Shown piece by piece: positions 1 to 4,919 of a stretch of 8,609 nucleotides of DNA. The DNA lies in contig JACCYK010000068.1 of assembly GCA_013696525.1 (NCBI GenBank), positions 1 through 8,609 of the forward strand, read 5' to 3'. The stretch is from Chloroflexia bacterium. GTDB taxonomy: Bacteria; Chloroflexota; Chloroflexia; Thermomicrobiales; UBA6265. The translations under genes were made by a program, and so were the position numbers. How positions within the stretch are numbered: the first letter of the stretch is position 1; every line of letters begins with the position of its first letter. Below the pieces are notes generated by a model. It saw nothing but the letters and a program-made list of their open reading frames with translations. It searched no databases and was not told where the DNA came from.

Positions 1-582
1 CTCGCCGGGCTTGAGGCGGGACACCTTGTCGCCCGGCCACACGCGGGCAAGGCCGCCGCTCTCCGGGCCGGTCTGGCCGCCGCCTCGCTGGATCAGGTCG
101 CCTTCAGCGACGCCGACCTCGCCACCCCGCTGACGCACCTCGCCGACCTGCGGGCGGCGATCGCGGCGGGGTGCGACATCGCGATCGGCTCTCGCGAAGG
201 CACCGGCGCCCGTCGCTTGGGCGAGCCGATGTACCGGCATCTGATGGGGCGCGGCTTCAACCTGATCGTCCGCGCCCTGCTCCTGCCCGACATCAACGAT
301 ACGCAATGCGGGTTCAAGCTCTTTCGGCGGCCGGCGATCACGGCGATCCTGGAGCGCGGCCGGCTGTACCGTGATACGGGCACGATCACCGGCCCTCGGG
401 TCACCGCCTTCGATGCCGAGCTGCTCGTGGTCGGCCGGCAGCTCGGCTACCGGATCTGTCCGATCCCCGTCGTCTGGCGGTATGGCCGGCACAGCAAGGT
501 CCAGCCGGCCCACGACACCTGGCACAACCTTCGCGACGTCATCCTGGTCCGGTGGAACCTCTGGCGCGGCCGCTATAACTGA
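1..582 (+). CDS. GT2 glycosyltransferase, dolichyl-phosphate glucosyltransferase-like, 5' partial
   Basis: The frame is open from base 1 to a TGA at 580-582, giving 193 residues with no start in view, so the N-terminal part of the GT-A fold lies outside the window. Visible GT2 features are a GK(A)AALRAG nucleotide-binding stretch at fragment residues 16-24, the metal-binding DAD in FSDADLATP (residues 35-43), an IGSR motif, and the family signature DTQCGFKLF at 100-108. These are followed by FDAELL and a GYRI..IPVVW block with SKV near the end. In this family the enzyme transfers a sugar, often glucose, from a nucleotide donor to a polyprenyl or dolichyl phosphate at the cytoplasmic face of the membrane. 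Donor and acceptor cannot be read from the sequence. No membrane helix is seen in this part. The gene ends about 94 nt before metG and may or may not share its transcript. The subfamily call is good; the exact sugar is unknown. Confidence 0.88.
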   Translation, partial: LAGLEAGHLVARPHAGKAAALRAGLAAASLDQVAFSDADLATPLTHLADLRAAIAAGCDIAIGSREGTGARRLGEPMYRHLMGRGFNLIVRALLLPDINDTQCGFKLFRRPAITAILERGRLYRDTGTITGPRVTAFDAELLVVGRQLGYRICPIPVVWRYGRHSKVQPAHDTWHNLRDVILVRWNLWRGRYN

Positions 583-620
583 AGGAATCTGTCGCGGCCA
601 TGCCCGCGGGCGGGCAAAGC

Positions 621-629
621 TGGCACAAT
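621..629 (+). promoter_or_regulatory. Possible extended -10 promoter element for metG
   Basis: The short gap between the glycosyltransferase stop and metG contains TGGCACAAT, which reads as an extended -10 (TGn followed by CACAAT). No convincing -35 lies at the right distance. A GC-rich inverted repeat (GCCCG/CGGGC, 602-615) sits just upstream; it has no T-run after it and so is not a standard terminator. The call is weak, and read-through from the upstream gene is equally possible. Confidence 0.25.
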
Positions 630-676
630 AGGGAAAGCCGGCGATCGACTCGTTGCTGAATGTGAGGCCACCGCTC

Positions 677-2416
677 GTGACTATCGTCAACCAAGCCGCC
701 GCTCGTACCCGGCGGCAGATCCTGGTCTGCTCGGCATGGCCGTACGCCAGCGGTCCCCGCCATCTCGGCCACGTTGCCGGGGCGTACCTACCACCCGACA
801 TCTTTGCTCGCTATCACCGGATGGCCGGAAACAACGTGCTCTTTGTCTCGGGTTCCGATATGCACGGCACGCCGATCATGGTGGCCGCCGACAATTTGGG
901 ACTGTCCGCCCGCGAGGTAGCCGAACAAAACCATCGGGACATCGTCGACGCCTTCACCCGGCTCGGATTGTCCTACGATCTCTACACCACTACCCTGACC
1001 CCGATCCACTATCGCGTCACCCAAGAATTCTTCCTTCGGTTACACGAGGCGGGGTATCTGTTCACCGAATCGACCCTGGCCATGTACGACCCGGAGGTTC
1101 ATCGGTTCCTCCCCGATCGCTACGTGGAAGGCACCTGTCCCCATTGCGGCTACGAGGACGCCCGGGGCGACCAGTGTGATAACTGTGGCCGCACCCTCGA
1201 TCCGACTGATCTCATCAATCCCCGGTCGAAGCTTTCGGGCGCGACTCCAATCACCCGCGAGACGACGCACTTTTTCCTCGATCTGCCGAAGTTCTCCGAT
1301 CGGCTGACGACCTGGGTCGAGGCGCACCGCGAGATTTGGCGACCGGCGGTCACCAACTTCGTGCTGAGCTGGCTAGGCGAAGGGCTGATCCCCCGCGCCA
1401 TCACCCGCGATCTCGACTGGGGGGTGCCGATCCCCCTGCCTGGCTATGACGACAAGCGGATTTATGTCTGGTTCGACGCCGTCATCGGCTACCTCTCGGC
1501 CTCAATCGAGTGGGCGGAACGCCAGGGACGGCCCGACGCCTGGAAGGACTGGTGGCAGCTCGACGCCGATGGCGCCGAGCCTGGCCGGATTTACAATTTC
1601 ATCGGCAAAGACAACATTCCGTTTCACGCCCTGATCTGGCCCGCGATGCTCCTCGGGTACGGCGGTTTGGCCCTCCCCTACGATGTCCCGGCCAACGAGT
1701 TCTTGACCCTCCACGGCAAGAAGCTCTCATCTTCCCGAACCTACACCAACCGCCTGCCGACCCTCCCCGAAGCGCTCGATCTGTTTGACGCCGACGCGCT
1801 GCGGTTCTTCCTGGCGATCAACGCCCCCGAGGTGCGGGACACCGATTTCTCCTGGGACGAGTTTCAGCGCCGCAACAACGACGAGCTGGTCGCCACCTAC
1901 GGCAATGCCGTCCATCGCTTGCTCAGCTTCCTGCAATCGCGGTACGACGGCATGGTGCCGGCCGCGGGTCAACTCACCGCCGCCGACCAGGCGATGCTCG
2001 ATCAGACGACCGCCGCCTTCAGCAGCACGGCCGAGCAGATCGAAGCCGTGCGTCTTCGTGACGGCCTGCGTGGCTTGATGAGCTTGGCCCAAGGGCTGAA
2101 CCGGTACTTGGATGAGGCCGCGCCCTGGAAGACGATCAAGACCGCGCCGGACCAGGCCGCGACCGCACTTTGGACGGCGCTCCAAGTGGTGAGCGCCCTG
2201 AGGGTCCTGACCGCCCCGTATCTGCCGTTCTCAGCCCAGCGGCTCCACGAATATCTCGGCGACGAAGGCAGGGTCGACGAGCTCAGCTGGCAGCCGCGAG
2301 AGCTACCTGCCGGACGCCAGTTGCCGAAGCCGGCACCGCTCTTCCGCAAGCTGGAAGACGACGAGTTGCTGACGCTCATCGATCGCTTGGGGCCGAATAT
2401 CGGCAGTTCCAACTGA
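677..2416 (+). CDS. metG: Methionyl-tRNA synthetase
   Basis: This is a class I aminoacyl-tRNA synthetase that charges tRNA-Met with methionine in the cytoplasm. From the GTG at 677 it has 579 residues. It opens with ILVCSAWPYASGPRHLGH, in which HLGH (29-32) is the HIGH ATP-binding motif. The connective domain carries a four-cysteine zinc knot (Cys154, 157, 167, 170; CPHC and CDNC), as in E. coli-type MetRS. Further landmarks are YVWFDAVIGY, the GKDNIPFHALIWPAMLLG block, the second ATP motif as KLSSS (349-353) instead of KMSKS, and the helical anticodon-binding domain beginning near RRNNDELVATYGNAVHR. The protein ends soon after that domain, so the C-terminal EMAP-like tRNA-binding domain of longer MetRS is absent. 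In-frame starts are TTG 653, GTG 662 and GTG 677. I prefer 677 because GAGG at 664-667 lies 9 nt upstream and the extra residues match nothing in the family. The TGA stop is at 2414-2416. Confidence 0.96.
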   Translation: MTIVNQAAARTRRQILVCSAWPYASGPRHLGHVAGAYLPPDIFARYHRMAGNNVLFVSGSDMHGTPIMVAADNLGLSAREVAEQNHRDIVDAFTRLGLSYDLYTTTLTPIHYRVTQEFFLRLHEAGYLFTESTLAMYDPEVHRFLPDRYVEGTCPHCGYEDARGDQCDNCGRTLDPTDLINPRSKLSGATPITRETTHFFLDLPKFSDRLTTWVEAHREIWRPAVTNFVLSWLGEGLIPRAITRDLDWGVPIPLPGYDDKRIYVWFDAVIGYLSASIEWAERQGRPDAWKDWWQLDADGAEPGRIYNFIGKDNIPFHALIWPAMLLGYGGLALPYDVPANEFLTLHGKKLSSSRTYTNRLPTLPEALDLFDADALRFFLAINAPEVRDTDFSWDEFQRRNNDELVATYGNAVHRLLSFLQSRYDGMVPAAGQLTAADQAMLDQTTAAFSSTAEQIEAVRLRDGLRGLMSLAQGLNRYLDEAAPWKTIKTAPDQAATALWTALQVVSALRVLTAPYLPFSAQRLHEYLGDEGRVDELSWQPRELPAGRQLPKPAPLFRKLEDDELLTLIDRLGPNIGSSN

Positions 2417-2458
2417 CGAAAACGGTCGGTGCAATGTGGGAGCCGGCCGCGCGAGGAT

Positions 2459-2588
2459 CCAAAATAGTGAAACGCGGAACGTTGCCGTCCCGCGTTTCAC
2501 CTCCCTCCCCCGGCGCCCGCTTAGGGCTAGAAATGTCTCTGGATGCCGTCAAACCGATACTTATTCAGCGGACTATGACCTCGCCCTT
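2459..2588 (-). ncRNA. Candidate small RNA with promoter and intrinsic terminator (predicted)
   Basis: On the minus strand the promoter-like pair at 2589-2618 would start a transcript near 2582. It would run left through an A/T-richer leader, then a purine-rich GGGGGAGGGAGG stretch, and end at the hairpin 2467-2500 followed by TATTTT. That gives an RNA of about 120 nt. No protein frame of interest is contained in it. I recognise no known RNA family. The interval lies between the convergent metG and accA genes, where a free-standing sRNA is plausible, but the call rests only on the promoter-terminator pairing. The alternative is a chance promoter plus a terminator serving accA or metG. Confidence 0.33.
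2467..2500 (-). terminator. Strong hairpin, terminator-like on the minus strand
   Basis: The left arm GTGAAACGCGG (2467-2477) is perfectly complementary to the right arm CCGCGTTTCAC (2490-2500). After one mismatch, three more pairs (ACG/CGT) close a TTGC tetraloop. Read on the minus strand, the stem is followed by TATTTTGG (2466-2459), a short U-rich tail that suits an intrinsic terminator. Read on the plus strand it is followed by CTCCCTCCCC, which lacks a T-run but could still stall transcription leaving metG, whose stop is 50 nt upstream. It therefore sits where a bidirectional terminator between convergent genes is expected. Confidence 0.6.
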
Positions 2589-2893
2589 ATACTAGCGAAC
2601 AAATACCTCGTCTGTCAATCCAGTTTCCTCGTTGGCATCGTTCGTACATGGGCCTCAACTACCAAAGGTGCCTTATCAGTCACAGTTTTGTGCGTTGATC
2701 GGTGTCCTCCTCGCCGATTGCGGCGAATTCTGTGCCGTTCAGTCAGAAATGACTGTTAACCACCTTGCGTTTCTGTCGCCTTTGCTACAACGCATTCAAA
2801 AGCCTTGCCTCGTTCGCACTTGAGGATCAGGAGTCCGTGACCGAACCGAGCCGCGTCGTCGCCGCTGCGGCACGGTCCCGCGCCATGTCCTTT
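2501..2893. other. Non-coding, AT-richer gap between convergent metG and accA
   Basis: No frame here looks like a real protein. Short frames exist on both strands (for example 63 residues from a TTG at 2632) but lack ribosome sites and recognisable motifs. By hand count 2521-2820 is about 49% GC, far lower than the genes around it. Besides the promoter-like pair at 2589-2618 the gap holds two small perfect hairpins: TCGCCG/CGGCGA with an ATTG loop (2711-2726) and CAGTCA/TGACTG with a GAAA loop (2740-2755). Neither is followed by a T-run on either strand. The stretch could be a decayed insertion, an RNA-coding region or simple spacer; the sequence does not decide. Confidence 0.6.
2589..2618 (-). 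promoter_or_regulatory. Sigma-70-like promoter inside the convergent gap
   Basis: Read on the minus strand there is a perfect TTGACA (-35, bases 2618-2613), an 18-nt spacer, and TAGTAT (-10, bases 2594-2589, 4 of 6 matches). A second -10-like hexamer, TATAAG, overlaps slightly downstream but at a poorer spacing of 21. The promoter points away from accA, toward the hairpin at 2467-2500, and no protein gene lies in front of it. Confidence 0.4.
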
Positions 2894-3796
2894 CTACCCC
2901 GCGGCGTGACCGTCGAGGGGTAACCCGGAGTCTCGCCAGGCGGCTTCCCGCCAGGCGCCGATCCGCCGGAACTTCTGGAACCGCGCGTCGCGGAGGCGTT
3001 CGCGTGTCTCGTCGTCGTCCCCGGGAAACTCCTCGATCAACCCGTCCAGGTGCGCTCGCAGCGCGGCGCCGGCGGCCAGGATCGCGGCCCGGGGTCGCTC
3101 GTGGGCCGGAACTTGCTCCAGCACCACTTCATCCACGATGCCAAAGCCGTGGAGGTCGGCGGCGGTAATCCGCATCGTTGCTGCCGCTTCCGGGGCGCGC
3201 GCCGCGTCTCGCCACAGGATCGCGGCGCACGCCTCGGGCGAGGCGACCGCGTAGACGGCGTTTTCGAGCATCAGGATGCGATCGGCCACGCCGACCGCGA
3301 GCGCCCCGCCCGATCCTCCCTCGCCGATCACGATCGCCACGGTCGGCACGGCCAGGTCGGCCATCGCCAGCAAGCTCTCGGCAATCGCGGTGGCCTGCCC
3401 CCGCTCCTCCGAGCCGACCCCGGGCTCGGCGCCGGGAGTATCGATCAAGGTCAGCACCGGCAGATTGAACTTTTCGGCATGGCGAAGCAGGCGAGCCGCC
3501 TTGCGGTAGCCCTCGGGCCGGGCCATGCCGAAGTTTCGTTCCAAATTTTCCTTCGTGTCTCCACCCTTTTGGTGCCCGAGCACCATCACGGTCCGGCCCC
3601 CGAACCGCGCCAGCCCGCCGATCAGGGCCCGGTCATCACCGTGAACGCGGTCGCCATGGAGCTCGATGAAACCGGTCATCAGCTCGTGGATGAAGTCAAG
3701 CGTTCGCGGCCGGTCCGGATGACGCGCCAACTTGACTCGTTCCCAGGCGGTGATCGGGTTGACGACGGGTTTGGCTTCAAGGAGGTCAGTTGCCAT
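2894..3796 (-). CDS. accA: Acetyl-CoA carboxylase carboxyltransferase subunit alpha
   Basis: AccA forms the alpha half of the cytoplasmic carboxyltransferase that moves CO2 from carboxybiotin to acetyl-CoA to make malonyl-CoA for fatty acid synthesis. From the ATG at 3796 it has 300 residues. The family pattern WERV.LARHPDRPRTLDFI leads to ELHGDR (45-50), then GHQKG (74-78), RPEGYRKAARL, IDTPGA (117-122), and the oxyanion-forming GEGGSGGALA (157-166). ASPEACAAILWRDA follows, with the usual C-terminal helices after it. An upstream in-frame ATG at 3853 would add 19 residues, but I reject it because it has no ribosome site and lies deep inside accD. The ATG at 3796 has GGTGG 5 nt upstream, and the protein from there begins as AccA proteins do. 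It overlaps the end of accD by 11 nt, which suggests translational coupling and equal supply of the two subunits. A Glu follows IDTPGA where many AccA have Tyr. The TAG stop is at 2894-2896. Confidence 0.96.
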   Translation of the reverse strand: MATDLLEAKPVVNPITAWERVKLARHPDRPRTLDFIHELMTGFIELHGDRVHGDDRALIGGLARFGGRTVMVLGHQKGGDTKENLERNFGMARPEGYRKAARLLRHAEKFNLPVLTLIDTPGAEPGVGSEERGQATAIAESLLAMADLAVPTVAIVIGEGGSGGALAVGVADRILMLENAVYAVASPEACAAILWRDAARAPEAAATMRITAADLHGFGIVDEVVLEQVPAHERPRAAILAAGAALRAHLDGLIEEFPGDDDETRERLRDARFQKFRRIGAWREAAWRDSGLPLDGHAAG

Positions 3797-4733
3797 AGTG
3801 GCCACCAAGTTCAACCGGCGCCGGCTCCCGGTGATCACCGGCGCTGACGCCATTCGGCGAGTCTTGTTGCGAGGGTCGCTCGTAAAGGTCGATCAGCTGC
3901 CCGATCGTTGCCCGCAGCTCGAAGCGCGGCACGATCAGGTCCACCATCCCATGTTCGAGTTGGAACTCCGCGGTCTGAAAACCGTCCGGCAATTTTTGCT
4001 TGGTGATCTGTTCGATCACCCGCGGCCCGGCGAAGCCGATCATCGCCCCCGGCTCGGCCAGAATGATGTCCGCGATCGTCGCGTACGACGCCGTGACGCC
4101 GCCGTAACAGGGGTCGGTCAAGAGCGCGAGATGCGGTACCCGAGCCCGCCCCAAGCGGGCAAGCGCCGCGACCGTCTTTGCCATCTGCATCAGCGAGAGC
4201 AGCCCTTCATGCATACGGGCCCCGCCCGATGCCGAAATGGTCAGCAACGGCAGCCGCCCCGCCACGCAGCGTTCGCTGGCACGGACCAGCTTTTCTCCGA
4301 AGACCGATCCCATGCTGGCGCCGAGGAACTCGAAGTCGCAGACCGCCAGCGCGATCGGCCGCCCCTCGACCGTTCCCCAGCCGGAGATGAGCGCTTCATG
4401 CTCGCCGCTCTTCGCCTGGGTTTGCTTGAGCTTGGCCGCGTATGGCCCGGCCAAATCGACGAACTCCAGCTGATCGTAGGGCCGCAGCTCCGCATCCCAC
4501 TCGACGAAGGAATCCAAATCAACGAGTGAAGCGATGCGGTCCCGCGCCCGGAGCCGGAAGTGGTAGCCACACTTGGGACAGACCCGGGCATTGTGGTCAA
4601 GCTCTTTCGAGTAGACCAACTCCTGGCAGCGTGGGCATTTGACCCACAAATCCTCGGGGATCTGGATGTCGGCGCCATCTTGGTCAACGTCGCGGGGCCG
4701 GAACTTGCCGCGGCGCTGGAAAAACTCTCGCAT
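3786..4733 (-). CDS. accD: Acetyl-CoA carboxylase carboxyltransferase subunit beta
   Basis: AccD is the beta half of the carboxyltransferase and partners the AccA encoded directly downstream. The 315-residue protein has the N-terminal four-cysteine zinc ribbon of bacterial AccD: CPRC at 33-36 and CPKC at 52-55, after the usual WVKCP lead-in. The crotonase-fold part shows FEFLGASMGSVFGEK (134-148), ISASGGARMHEG (166-177, with His where Gln is common), SLMQMAKT, DPCYGGVTASYA and EPGAMIGFAGPRVIEQ. It closes with the LPDGFQTAEFQLEHGMVDLIVPR block. The last roughly 25 residues are variable and double as the start region of accA. The ATG at 4733 has GAGG about 10 nt upstream. No biotin carboxylase or biotin carrier gene (accC, accB) is in the window, so the rest of the enzyme is encoded elsewhere. 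A promoter candidate lies 90-120 nt upstream. Confidence 0.96.
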   Translation of the reverse strand: MREFFQRRGKFRPRDVDQDGADIQIPEDLWVKCPRCQELVYSKELDHNARVCPKCGYHFRLRARDRIASLVDLDSFVEWDAELRPYDQLEFVDLAGPYAAKLKQTQAKSGEHEALISGWGTVEGRPIALAVCDFEFLGASMGSVFGEKLVRASERCVAGRLPLLTISASGGARMHEGLLSLMQMAKTVAALARLGRARVPHLALLTDPCYGGVTASYATIADIILAEPGAMIGFAGPRVIEQITKQKLPDGFQTAEFQLEHGMVDLIVPRFELRATIGQLIDLYERPSQQDSPNGVSAGDHREPAPVELGGHYGN

Positions 4734-4821
4734 CGCCGGCTCGCCTCTTGCCCGGTGCCGTCTCGACGTTCGGACCTGTCAGGATACGCACCGTCAAGGC
4801 GCGGTGCCTGGTGCGCGTGCC

Positions 4822-4850
4822 AGAATACGGTACCGGCGACACCGGGACAA
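4822..4850 (-). promoter_or_regulatory. Promoter candidate for accDA
   Basis: On the minus strand TTGTCC (bases 4850-4845) and TATTCT (bases 4827-4822) are separated by exactly 17 nt, each matching four of six consensus positions. They lie in the 186-nt gap between the molybdenum enzyme gene and accD. Transcription would start about 80 nt before the accD ATG. This supports accDA being a transcription unit separate from the upstream gene. An 8-bp palindrome CGGTACCG (4828-4835) abuts the -10 inside the spacer and could be an operator or chance. Confidence 0.45.
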
Positions 4851-4919
4851 GGCACGGCGAGACGCGGTCCAGGTGCCCGCGCCTCGCGACCCCGCTCGCC
4901 GCGGCAGGCTAGCGCATCC

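Noticed and set aside
2303..2500. A 65-residue minus-strand frame starting at the base of the 2467-2500 hairpin, preceded by a G-rich ribosome-site-like stretch
   Set aside because: It starts inside the hairpin with almost no spacing from the G-rich stretch and lies mostly antisense to the conserved C-terminal part of metG.
2837..2923. A 28-residue plus-strand frame from a GTG at 2837, preceded by AGGAG
   Set aside because: The spacing to AGGAG is only 3 nt, the peptide is mostly Ala/Arg/Val with no motif, and it runs antisense into the 3' end of accA. The signal is too weak to call a gene.
3050..4529. Two 265-residue plus-strand open frames (3050-3847 and 3732-4529) opposite accA and accD
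   Set aside because: They mirror strongly conserved accA and accD on the other strand, have no domain-like pattern or ribosome site, and are composed of Arg/Gly/Pro/Asp-rich shadow sequence.
4828..4835. GGTACC-centred palindromes beside both the accDA promoter (4828-4835) and the mutL -10 (7416-7425), as a shared operator
   Set aside because: The shared core is only 6 bp, the flanks differ, and GGTACC also occurs inside accD coding sequence near 4136. Chance is the simpler explanation for a common regulator, although each site alone is noted.
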